A DNA stretch of 64,000 bases from Pseudonocardia oceani (GTDB lineage Bacteria; Actinomycetota; Actinomycetes; Mycobacteriales; Pseudonocardiaceae): the NCBI RefSeq assembly GCF_019263585.2, contig NZ_JADQDF010000001.1, positions 1,054,001-1,118,000 of the forward strand, in the 5' to 3' direction. The notes under the pieces were generated by a model. The model had not been told where the DNA came from, did not search any database, and saw only the letters and a list, made by a program, of their open reading frames with translations. This document shows, piece by piece, positions 43,204 through 50,910 of this stretch. The position numbers were made by a program, and so were the translations under genes. Positions within the stretch are counted from its first letter, which is position 1. Every line of letters begins with the position of its first letter.

Positions 43204-43219
43204 CCACAACATGTAGGGG
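43204..43219 (-). promoter_or_regulatory. Candidate NrdR box upstream of nrdR
   Basis: CCACAACATGTAGGGG is an imperfect palindrome centred on ACATGT, 56 nt before the nrdR start, in the only AT-richer spot of the region. The usual second box about three helical turns away was not found, so confidence is limited. Confidence 0.4.
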
Positions 43220-43306
43220 CAGCAAAACCGGGGAGCCACTATCCCTGGCCCATGTCGTCCGAACGGGAAGGCGACCCCGGCGACGTCCGGCGCCCCGCGC
43301 GGAGCG

Positions 43307-43849
43307 TCAGCCGCCGACGGCGCCCGTCACCTGCAGGGACGGCGGCACCACCGCTGTGGGTGACGACGTCGTCACCTCCGAGGGACGGTCGGCGTGGCGG
43401 GCCGCCGCGGCGACGTCGGCCAGCAGCCCCAGCAGCACGACGACCGCTGCCGAGAGCAGCGCCATGCCGATCGTGGCCGCCATCCGTCGGCGGCGCAGGA
43501 CCTCCGGCGGCAGCACCGGGACCGTGCGCAGCAGCACGCGCCCGCCGCGGCGTCCGGGCGCGGCGGCCCGACGCTCGCCGGCCCACTGCTCCCCCGCCCA
43601 CCTCTCCCCTGCGTGCTGCGGGCCCCCTGCGTGCTGCGGGCGCGGCGGCTGCACCGGGCGCGCGGCCGCGGCCACCACCCGTGGGCGCACCGGACGCGGC
43701 CCGTGGGCCCGACCCCGCCGCGGCAGCGCGCGCCCCGGGCGCACCGCGGGCTGGGGGGCCGCGGCGGACCGCGGGGCCGCCGGGTGCGGCGCCGTCGGGC
43801 GCAGGGCCGTGCCGCCCCGCCGCATTCCGTCCTCGATCTGATCGTGCAC
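43307..43849 (-). CDS. Single-pass membrane protein in the ChiZ/Rv2719c position
   Basis: GTG 43849 follows GGTGGAG. The 180-residue protein has a long Arg/Pro/Ala-rich N-terminal half, one membrane segment ([20 protein letters not shown], about 120-145) and a short outer tail ending VTGAVGG. In mycobacteria this slot, divergent from lexA, holds the DNA-damage-induced LysM cell-wall protein Rv2719c (ChiZ). The topology agrees but there is no LysM domain here. An SOS box lies 69 nt upstream. A divergent or truncated division-inhibitor analogue is a reasonable guess, not more. Confidence 0.65.
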   Translation of the reverse strand: MHDQIEDGMRRGGTALRPTAPHPAAPRSAAAPQPAVRPGRALPRRGRAHGPRPVRPRVVAAAARPVQPPRPQHAGGPQHAGERWAGEQWAGERRAAAPGRRGGRVLLRTVPVLPPEVLRRRRMAATIGMALLSAAVVVLLGLLADVAAAARHADRPSEVTTSSPTAVVPPSLQVTGAVGG

Positions 43850-43917
43850 CGGACTCCACCTTCCGCTCGGACCGCCCGTGCCGTTCGCCGTTCCGTTCCT
43901 GGTGGCCGTTCGAACGA

Positions 43918-43931
43918 CGAACAGGTGTTCG
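43918..43931. promoter_or_regulatory. LexA/SOS box 1
   Basis: CGAACAGGTGTTCG matches the Gram-positive SOS box pattern CGAAC-N4-GTTCG exactly in both arms. It is 69 nt upstream of the membrane-protein gene. A further CGTTCGAACG palindrome lies directly beside it (43907-43916). Confidence 0.85.
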
Positions 43932-43995
43932 AACGAGCGCTCCGCGATGTGTACCACCGACCACCGACAGAATCGAGGAAACGGGGCGTGTCGTT

Positions 43996-44009
43996 CGAAC
44001 ATGTGTTTG
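43996..44009. promoter_or_regulatory. LexA/SOS box 2
   Basis: CGAACATGTGTTTG matches the SOS box with one change in the right arm (GTTTG for GTTCG). It lies 137 nt before the lexA ATG, consistent with autoregulation of lexA; the lexA leader between them shows nothing else. Confidence 0.8.
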
Positions 44010-44145
44010 GCGGGAGCCGGGATCGGGGCTACGGTCGTGGTCACGACGGCGGAACCGGTGCGCGCGAGCGCGCCCGCCCGCCACGGCACGAACGGTTGCC
44101 GGGCACTCCGGGAACCGCGCGGAATCGACGAGGAGGCGCGAGCAC

Positions 44146-44883
44146 ATGGCACGGGACGAGCCCGGCCGGACGGGTGGCGACGACGAGGGGGTGCGCCCCG
44201 GGCCCACCGCCCAGGTGAGCACGTTCCCCGACCCCGCGAGCGCCCCTGTCGGCCTCACTCCCCGCCAGCGCAAGGTGCTGGAGGTCATCCGCGACTGGGT
44301 GGAGCGCCACGGCTACCCGCCGAGCGTGCGCGAGATCGGCGACGCCGTCGGCCTGACGTCGACGTCGTCGGTGCACCACCAGCTCCGCACGCTGGAGCGC
44401 AAGGGCTACCTGCGGCGCGACCCCAACCGCACCCGCGCGGTCGACGTCCGCCCGCCCGACGACCAGCCCGAGGTGCCGCCGTCGGAGTCCGGCGTCGTCG
44501 AGCGGCCGGCGCCCGCGTTCGTGCCGCTCCTGGGCACGATCGCCGCCGGCGGGCCGATCCTGGCCGAGCAGGCGGTGGAGAGCGTGTTCCCGCTGCCGCG
44601 CGAGATCGTCGGCGAGGGCACGCTGTTCCTGCTGCGGGTCCGCGGTGACTCGATGGTCGAGGCGGCCATCACCGACGGCGACTGGGTGGTCGTGCGCCAG
44701 CAGCCCGTCGCCGAGAACGGCGAGATCGTCGCCGCGATGATCGACGGGGAGGCCACCGTCAAGACGTTCACCCGCCGCGACGGGCACGTCTGGCTGATGC
44801 CGGCCAACGCCGCCTACGACCCGATCCCCGGCGACGACGCCACCGTGCTCGGGCGCGTCGTCACGGTGCTGCGCCGCCTCTGA
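44146..44883 (+). CDS. lexA: LexA repressor
   Basis: The 245-residue protein has an N-terminal winged helix ([40 protein letters not shown]), the self-cleavage site Ala134-Gly135 in GTIAAGGP, Ser169 in RGDSMVEA and Lys206 in ATVKTFTR. It represses SOS genes and is cleaved on RecA activation. ATG 44146 follows GAGGAGG. A ~35-residue N-terminal extension before the HTH is usual in actinomycetes. Its end overlaps the convergent stress-protein gene by 23 nt. Confidence 0.97.
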   Translation: MARDEPGRTGGDDEGVRPGPTAQVSTFPDPASAPVGLTPRQRKVLEVIRDWVERHGYPPSVREIGDAVGLTSTSSVHHQLRTLERKGYLRRDPNRTRAVDVRPPDDQPEVPPSESGVVERPAPAFVPLLGTIAAGGPILAEQAVESVFPLPREIVGEGTLFLLRVRGDSMVEAAITDGDWVVVRQQPVAENGEIVAAMIDGEATVKTFTRRDGHVWLMPANAAYDPIPGDDATVLGRVVTVLRRL

Positions 44884-45733
44884 GACCGGCTCCTCCGGTG
44901 CCGGCGCGGTCCGGGCCGGGCACCACCACCACCGGGTAGCGGGCGGTGCGCACCAGCACCCCCGCCACCCCGCCCAGCAGCAGCCGCTGCATGAACCGGT
45001 AGCCGCGCGAGCCCACCACCAGCAGGTCGGTGCGGTCGGGCAGCGCGGCGAGGGTGGCGGCCACCGGCCCCACCACGACGTCGCTCAGCGCGTCGACCTC
45101 CACGGGCAGCGACGCGATCCCCTTGTGCGCGAGCGCCTGCGCGGCGGGCACGCCGGCGTCGTCCTCGGCCACGGACACCACGCGCACCGCGGCCCCGGTG
45201 CGCCCGGCGAGGTGCACGGCGACGGTCATCGCCCGGTCGGCCTCGGCGCTGCCGTCGTAGGCCACCGCCACCACCGTCATCGTCCCCGTGCCGGTGTGCC
45301 GGTACCCGCGCGGCGCGATCGCCACCGGGCAGCGCGCGAGCGGCAGCAGCCGCTGCACCGTGCGGCCGGGCGCGAGGCGGCCCAGCAGCCCGTGGCCGGT
45401 GGAGCCCACCACGAGCACGGCCGCGCCCACGTCGTCGGCGTGGTCGGCGAGCACGTCGGCCACCGAGCCGGGCGTGAGCGCCGTGAACTCCGGCTCGGCG
45501 TCGCCCCAGCCGTCGCCGATGATCTCCCGCGCCCGGCGGAACCGGCCCGCGGCGACCGTGCGCGCCTTCTCCCGCCACCGCGGGTCGCGCGCGACGACGG
45601 CGAGGCCGCGGGCGTCGACCGGGTAGACCGTGGCCACCACCGCGCTCAGGCCCGTGAGCCGGGCCAGCTGCGCGCCCAGGACGAGTGCGTCGTGCCCGCC
45701 CGGCGTGTCCTCGTAACCGGTGACGATCGGCAC
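44861..45733 (-). CDS. Tandem universal stress protein (two UspA domains)
   Basis: The 290-residue protein contains two UspA domains (about 3-140 and 152-275). The ATP-binding glycine motif occurs twice: [20 protein letters not shown] and [20 protein letters not shown], the latter followed by the conserved [15 protein letters not shown]. Tandem Usps bind ATP and modulate dormancy and stress responses in mycobacteria. It lies between lexA and the hflX operon and is transcribed convergently to lexA. Confidence 0.93.
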   Translation of the reverse strand: MPIVTGYEDTPGGHDALVLGAQLARLTGLSAVVATVYPVDARGLAVVARDPRWREKARTVAAGRFRRAREIIGDGWGDAEPEFTALTPGSVADVLADHADDVGAAVLVVGSTGHGLLGRLAPGRTVQRLLPLARCPVAIAPRGYRHTGTGTMTVVAVAYDGSAEADRAMTVAVHLAGRTGAAVRVVSVAEDDAGVPAAQALAHKGIASLPVEVDALSDVVVGPVAATLAALPDRTDLLVVGSRGYRFMQRLLLGGVAGVLVRTARYPVVVVPGPDRAGTGGAGLRGGAAP

Positions 45734-45811
45734 CGCGCCCCCCTCCGACCGTGATCACGCTATCGGCGTGGGCGGCGGGGCCGGTTACGCGCGTGCTACG
45801 GCACCGACGGT

Positions 45812-46804
45812 CTAGCGGCCCCGCGCCCGCAGCGACAGCGCCGCCGCGAGCAGCACGAGCACCCCGACCGTCACGCCGCCGCCGATGAGCGCGGGCAGCC
45901 ACTCCGGCGCGGGCGGCTCCGCGGGGGCGGCGGGCTCCGCCGCGGGCGGGGTGAACGGCTCCGCGGCGAGCGCCGCGGCCCCGGGCACGGCCCGCAGCTC
46001 ACCGGGCTCGCCGCCGCGGGTCTCCGAGCCCGAGAGCAGGGTGCCGTCGGGCTCGAACGCCACGGCCTCCCCCTGCGGCTCGCCGGGCAGCGGGACGCGG
46101 GCGGGCTCCCCGGCGAACGCGGCGGCGAGGTCGCCGTCGGGCACCGGGAAGAGCCAGGCGTCGGTGTAGGTCCGCAGCGCGACGACCCGGCCGTCGGCCG
46201 ACGCGCCGGCGCCGGTGACGGTGCGCGAGCCCACGCCGCCGATCGGCCCGCCCTCGGTGTCCGACGCCGGCAGCGACACCTGCGCCACCCGCTCCAGCGG
46301 GAACGGGCCGCGGCCCTCGGGCGGCGCGGCCGGACGGTAGACCCCGGCGGGTACGCCGACCTCCTTGGTGATCACGTACGGCACCCCGGACGCGTCGACG
46401 AGCAGCGCCTCGGCGTCGTGCGGGCCGTCGGGGTAGGTGAAGCGGTGCAGCCGGGCGTCGCCGCCGCGCTCCAGCACGATCGCGGCGACGGTCTCGCGCG
46501 AGCGGTCGTTGTCGCCGGTGTCGGCGACCCACAGCTCACCGTCGGGCCCGAGCGCGAGGTCCTCGGCGTCGAACGGGTCGACGTCGGCGGTGCGCGTCTC
46601 GACCACCTCGCAGTCGGCGTCGAGCCGGTGGACGTCGACGCGGCGGCCGCCGTCGCTCATCGCCCACACCCGCCCGTCGTCGACGACGAGCCCGGACAGC
46701 TCCGCCAGCCGGTCGTCGGTGACGGTGCAGCGGGTCTCGGGCGCGGCGGCGGGCGGCGCGGCCACCGTCAGCACGAGGGTGGCCGCGGCGAGCAGGCGGA
46801 TCAG
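45812..46804 (-). CDS. Exported, C-terminally anchored beta-propeller-like protein, probable CTG start
   Basis: The body (VVDDGRVWAMSDGGRRVDVH, LALGPDGELWVADTGDND, VAFEPDGTLLSGSETRGG) resembles repeated propeller blades; a C-terminal membrane segment (LPALIGGGVTVGVLVLLAAA) plus Arg-rich tail anchors it, giving an outward-facing protein. GTG 46774 would leave only half a signal peptide. CTG 46804 is preceded by GGAGGG at 6 nt, overlaps the hflX stop as CTGA, and restores MIRLLAAATLVLTVAAPPAA, a full signal sequence. No other ATG/GTG/TTG start is available in frame nearby. 330 residues. Function unknown. Confidence 0.7.
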   Translation of the reverse strand: MIRLLAAATLVLTVAAPPAAAPETRCTVTDDRLAELSGLVVDDGRVWAMSDGGRRVDVHRLDADCEVVETRTADVDPFDAEDLALGPDGELWVADTGDNDRSRETVAAIVLERGGDARLHRFTYPDGPHDAEALLVDASGVPYVITKEVGVPAGVYRPAAPPEGRGPFPLERVAQVSLPASDTEGGPIGGVGSRTVTGAGASADGRVVALRTYTDAWLFPVPDGDLAAAFAGEPARVPLPGEPQGEAVAFEPDGTLLSGSETRGGEPGELRAVPGAAALAAEPFTPPAAEPAAPAEPPAPEWLPALIGGGVTVGVLVLLAAALSLRARGR

Positions 46805-48246
46805 CGCGAGCCCTCCACCAGCACGTACGGCAGCACGGCGGTGGCCAGCTCGGCGCCGACCCGCGCGTGCATCCGGGTGCCCTCGGGCGTGTGCTCCTCG
46901 GTGAGCACCTCGCCCTCGGCGTGCACGCGCGCGACGAGCGAGCCCTCGGTGAAGGGCACGAGCACGTCGACGTCGACCTCGGGCCGCGGCAGCATCTCCG
47001 CGATCCGCGCCTCGAGCCTGTCGATGCCGTCGCCGCGGCGGGCGGAGACGAACACGGCGTCGGGCAGGAGGTGGCGCAACCGGGCGAGCTGCAGGTCGCC
47101 CGCCGCGTCGGTCTTGTTGACGACGAGCAGCTCCTGCGGCATCCGCCCCTGCTGCTCCTCGCCGACCTCGACCAGCACCTGGCGCACGGCCTTGATCTGG
47201 TCCTCGGGCAGCGGGTCGGAGGCGTCGACGACGTGCACGAGCAGGTCGGCGCCCGCCGTCTCCTCCAGCGTGGACCGGAAGGCCTCCACGAGCTGGTGGG
47301 GCAGGTGGCGCACGAACCCGACCGTGTCGGTGAGGGTGTAGGTGCGCCCGTCGCCCGTGGACGTGCGGCGGGTGGTCGGGTCGAGGGTGGCGAACAGCGC
47401 GTCCTCGACGAGCACGCCCGCGCCCGTGAGCGCGTTGAGCAGGCTCGACTTGCCGGCGTTGGTGTAGCCGACGATGGCGACGCCCGGGATCTCGTTGCGC
47501 CGCCGCGAGCCGCGCTGGGTCTCGCGGATCTGCTTCATCGAGCCGATCTCGCGGCGCAGCTTGGACATGCGGTTGCGGATGCGCCGCCGGTCGAGCTCGA
47601 TCTTGGTCTCACCGGGGCCGCGGCCGCCGATGCCGACACCCCCGGCGGCACGGCCACCGACCTGGCGGGACAGCGCCTCACCCCAGCCGCGCAGGCGCGG
47701 GAGCAGGTAGGACAGCTGGGCCAGCTCGACCTGCGCCTTGCCGTCCCGGCTGCGGGCGTGCTGGGCGAAGATGTCGAGGATCAGCGCGGTGCGGTCGACG
47801 ACCTTGACCTTGAGCTTCTCCTCCAGCTGCCGCAGCTGCCCGGGCGAGAGCTCGCCGTCGCAGATCACGGTGTCGGCGCCGGTGGACTGCACGACGTCGC
47901 GCAGTTCGTCGACCTTGCCGGAGCCGATGTAGGTGGCGGGGTCGGGCCGCGGGCGGCGCTGGATCAGCGCGTCCAGGACCTGGGAGCCGGCGGTCTCGGC
48001 GAGCCGGGCGAGCTCCTCCATCGACCCGCGGGCCTGCTCGGAGGTGCCCTCGGTCCACACGCCGACGAGGACCACGCGCTCCAGCCGGAGCTTGCGGTAC
48101 TCGACCTCGGTGACGTCGGTGAGTTCGGTGGAGAGCCCGACGACGCGACGGAGCGAGGAGCGTTCCTCGAGCTCGTAGTCGCCGGTGGCGTTGGAGCGGG
48201 CTGGAGTCGAAGTGTCAGGGACTGGTTCGGTCATCGTGTTCGTCAT
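46801..48246 (-). CDS. hflX: Ribosome-associated GTPase HflX
   Basis: The 481-residue protein has the HflX N-terminal domain (LVGVWTEGTSEQARGSMEEL, PATYIGSGKVDELRD), the Gly-rich linker (GGVGIGGRGPGETKIELDRR), and a G domain with G1 VAIVGYTNAGKSSLLN, G3 DTVGFVRHLP and G4 VVNKTDA. HflX splits stalled or hibernating 70S ribosomes, and in mycobacteria it influences antibiotic tolerance. The start is the ATG at 48246. The downstream propeller-like gene is translationally coupled to it; dapF lies upstream. Confidence 0.97.
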   Translation of the reverse strand: MTNTMTEPVPDTSTPARSNATGDYELEERSSLRRVVGLSTELTDVTEVEYRKLRLERVVLVGVWTEGTSEQARGSMEELARLAETAGSQVLDALIQRRPRPDPATYIGSGKVDELRDVVQSTGADTVICDGELSPGQLRQLEEKLKVKVVDRTALILDIFAQHARSRDGKAQVELAQLSYLLPRLRGWGEALSRQVGGRAAGGVGIGGRGPGETKIELDRRRIRNRMSKLRREIGSMKQIRETQRGSRRRNEIPGVAIVGYTNAGKSSLLNALTGAGVLVEDALFATLDPTTRRTSTGDGRTYTLTDTVGFVRHLPHQLVEAFRSTLEETAGADLLVHVVDASDPLPEDQIKAVRQVLVEVGEEQQGRMPQELLVVNKTDAAGDLQLARLRHLLPDAVFVSARRGDGIDRLEARIAEMLPRPEVDVDVLVPFTEGSLVARVHAEGEVLTEEHTPEGTRMHARVGAELATAVLPYVLVEGSR

Positions 48247-48267
48247 GCTCCCACGACAACGCCCTTC

Positions 48268-49086
48268 CTAGGCGAGGGATTCCCAGTCGAGGTCGCCGTG
48301 GGCGACCAGGACGGCGGGTCCGTGCAGCACCGTCGTGGTGCCGGTGACGGTGACGCGCAGCCGCCCGCCCGGCGTCGAGACGCCGACGGTGCCGGTCTCG
48401 CGCCCGGCGTGGCGCAGCGCCGCGACCACCGCGGCGACGGTGCCCGTGCCGCACGAGCGGGTCTCCCCCACGCCGCGCTCGTGGACGCGCATGACGACCT
48501 CGTCGGACTCGTCGACGGGCGTCACGAACTCGACGTTGACCCCGTGCGGGAACAGCGCCGGGTCGTGGCCGGGCGGTCGGGTGAGGTCGAGGTGGTCGAC
48601 CGGCACGTCCGTGACGCACGCGAGGTGCGGGTTGCCGACGTCGACCGTGATGCCGCCGAACGCCTGCCCGTCGACGCTCGCGGTGGTGGACTCGCCGACG
48701 GCCGCGGGGCCCATGTCGACCGAGACCTCGTCGCCGTCGAGGCGGACGGTGCGGACGCCGCCGCGGGTGCCCAGGGCCAGCTCGTCGCCGCTCAACCAGC
48801 CGCGGTGGGCCAGGTAGCGGGCGTAGACGCGCACGCCGTTGCCGCACATCTCGGCGAGGCTGCCGTCGGCGTTGCGGTAGTCCATGAACCACTCGACGCC
48901 CGGCTCCGGCGGCGGCCCGTCGCCGAGCGCGGCCCAGCGCACCACGCGCAGCACGCCGTCGGCCCCGAGGCCGCGGCGGCGGTCGCACAGGGCGGCGACG
49001 CGCTCGGGCGTCAGGTCCAGGGAACCGTCCGGGTCGGGGAGCACCACGAAGTCGTTCTCGGTGCCGTGACCCTTGCTGAACTCCAC
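48268..49086 (-). CDS. dapF: Diaminopimelate epimerase
   Basis: The 272-residue protein has the paired catalytic cysteines in the segments YRNADGSLAEMCGNGVRVYA and VGETRSCGTGTVAA, as in all DapF, and KGHGTENDFVVLPD at the N-terminus. It converts LL- to meso-diaminopimelate for lysine and peptidoglycan. It starts one base from the end of miaA, so the hflX-dapF-miaA block is one transcript. Cytoplasmic; no anomalies. Confidence 0.97.
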   Translation of the reverse strand: MEFSKGHGTENDFVVLPDPDGSLDLTPERVAALCDRRRGLGADGVLRVVRWAALGDGPPPEPGVEWFMDYRNADGSLAEMCGNGVRVYARYLAHRGWLSGDELALGTRGGVRTVRLDGDEVSVDMGPAAVGESTTASVDGQAFGGITVDVGNPHLACVTDVPVDHLDLTRPPGHDPALFPHGVNVEFVTPVDESDEVVMRVHERGVGETRSCGTGTVAAVVAALRHAGRETGTVGVSTPGGRLRVTVTGTTTVLHGPAVLVAHGDLDWESLA

Positions 49087-49087
49087 G

Positions 49088-49978
49088 TCACGACGATAGC
49101 GCCGTCAGGGCGCGGCCGAGCAGGTCGGGCGCGGCGGCGTCGAGCCAGCGGGTGCGGGCGTCGCGGCGGAACCAGGAGCGCTGGCGGCGGACGAAGCGCC
49201 GGGTGGCGCGGACGGTGTCGGCGGCGGCGGTGCTCATCGATCCACCGGCGAGCACCTGCTGGTAGCCCAGCGCGCGCGAGGCCGTGAGCCCGTCGCGCAG
49301 CCCGGCGGGCTCCAGCGCGCGCGTCTCGTCGACGATGCCGGCGGCGAACATCCGGGCGACGCGGCGGGCGACGCGGGCGTCGAGGTCGTCGGTGGGGCGG
49401 TCGACGCCGAGCAGCACGGCGTCGTAGCGCGGCACGGCGGCGGCGGGCAGCCGCGCGGGGAACGGGCGCCCGGTGAGCGCGATGACCTCCAGCGCCCGCA
49501 CGATCCGCCGCCCGTTGCCCGGCAGCACGACCTCCGCAGCGGCCGGGTCGAGCGCCTCGAGGCGGGCGTGCAGGGCGGCCGGGCCGTGCGCGGCGAGCTC
49601 GGTCTCCAGCTCGGCGCGCAGGGCCGGGTCGGTGCCGGGGAACTCCAGCTCGTCGACGACGGACTGCACGTACAGCCCCGACCCGCCCACCAGCACCGGC
49701 GTCCGCCCCGCGGCCAGCAGCGCCTCGATCGCCGCGCGGGCGTCGCGCTGGTAGGCGGCGACGGACGCGGTCTCGGTGACGTCGAGGACGTCGAGCAGGT
49801 GGTGGGGCACCGCGGCGCGCTCGGCGGGCGTCGGCTTGGCGGTGCCGATGTCGAGGCCGCGGTAGAGCGCCATGGCGTCGGCGTTGACGATCTCCCCGTC
49901 GAGCCGGCGGGCCAGCTCCAGCCCCAGCGCCGACTTGCCGGTCGCCGTCGGTCCGACGACCACGACCAGCCGGTTCAC
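49088..49978 (-). CDS. miaA: tRNA dimethylallyltransferase MiaA
   Basis: GTG 49978 gives MNRLVVVVGPTATGKSALGL with the P-loop, followed by GEIVNADAMALYRGLDIGTA, PVLVGGSGLYV, GNGRRIVRALEV and ALGYQQVLAG. The 296-residue enzyme adds the dimethylallyl group to A37 of tRNAs reading UNN codons; MiaB, encoded at 54315, then methylthiolates it. The GTG overlaps the stop of the upstream dioxygenase-fold gene (GTGA), showing coupled translation. Confidence 0.96.
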   Translation of the reverse strand: MNRLVVVVGPTATGKSALGLELARRLDGEIVNADAMALYRGLDIGTAKPTPAERAAVPHHLLDVLDVTETASVAAYQRDARAAIEALLAAGRTPVLVGGSGLYVQSVVDELEFPGTDPALRAELETELAAHGPAALHARLEALDPAAAEVVLPGNGRRIVRALEVIALTGRPFPARLPAAAVPRYDAVLLGVDRPTDDLDARVARRVARMFAAGIVDETRALEPAGLRDGLTASRALGYQQVLAGGSMSTAAADTVRATRRFVRRQRSWFRRDARTRWLDAAAPDLLGRALTALSS

Positions 49979-50670
49979 GGTGTCCAGACCGCCACGTGGT
50001 AGCCGACGCCGTAGGGGGCGCCGGAGTAGAGGAGCTCGCCGGTCCACGCGCGGCCGGCGGCGGCGCCCGCGAGCACCTGCCACGGCGCGCGTCCGATCGC
50101 CCACAGCTCGCGCCCCAGCTCGGGGTCGAGCGCGGCGAGCGCGGCCGGGTCGGCGTCGTGCAGGGCGGCGGCCACGGCGTCGTCGAAGGGGCCGGAGCGC
50201 TCGTCGAGGTGCCCGGGCGCCTTGAGGGTGTGCTTGGCCGAGCCGTCGCCGACGACGAGCAGCCCCACCGGCTCGTCGGCCAGCGACGCCCCGAGCTCCG
50301 TGCACTCCCGCGGCGACGCGTCGGGCGCCACGAGCTCGCCGCGGACCCGCGCACCCGCGCCCGCGGCGGCCCAGCCGGCGATCAGCAGCGGGAGCGGGAG
50401 GTGGGGGTCGACCGGGGCCGTCGAGGACGGGTCGAGGGCGACGACGACATCGGCGCCGAACCCGACGAACGAGCCGCGTGTGTCGGGGTCGACGGTGCGC
50501 CGCCCCGCGGCGTCGGCGCCGACGGCGACCCACGTCGACGCCGCGGCGCCCAGGCGGGCGGCGGCGCGGCGGCAGGCGTCGCGCAGGTCGGCGGTCTCCG
50601 CCGCCGCGGCCCCGGCCAGCTCCGGCACGAGCAGCGGGGGTTGCGGGAGCACGACGATCATCGACAGCAC
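49975..50670 (-). CDS. Class III extradiol dioxygenase-fold protein (Rv2728c-like)
   Basis: The 231-residue Ala-rich protein reads IVVLPQPPLLVPELAG, GSFVGFGADVVVAL, LVVGDGSAKHTLKAPGHLDE and ERSGPFDDAVAAALHDADPA. It matches the conserved protein between miaA and miaB in actinomycetes (M. tuberculosis Rv2728c), which has the class III extradiol (LigB/MEMO-like) fold. His in SAKHTLKAPGHLDE may be part of a metal site. The function is unknown, though coupling to miaA hints at tRNA-related work. GTG 50670 is listed; ATG 50661 is 3 codons inside. Confidence 0.8.
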   Translation of the reverse strand: MLSMIVVLPQPPLLVPELAGAAAAETADLRDACRRAAARLGAAASTWVAVGADAAGRRTVDPDTRGSFVGFGADVVVALDPSSTAPVDPHLPLPLLIAGWAAAGAGARVRGELVAPDASPRECTELGASLADEPVGLLVVGDGSAKHTLKAPGHLDERSGPFDDAVAAALHDADPAALAALDPELGRELWAIGRAPWQVLAGAAAGRAWTGELLYSGAPYGVGYHVAVWTP

Positions 50671-50910
50671 GGACGCGAGCCTAGGTCCCGCACCGGCGGA
50701 CCCGCCCGGTGCGGCGCGGGCCGGACTCCTCGCCGCCCGGGAGCGGCCGCTGGCGGCGCACCAGCCACCCGGGCGGTTCCCGTGGCCAGGTGGAGCTGTT
50801 TGGATGGCAGCACGGCCGCCGGTCACCACGACCGGCCTCGGCCGCTGTGCACGGCCCCGCCACGGCGGGGCGCCCGCCGCCCGCGGCGGGCCGGACTACA
50901 GGAGGACACG

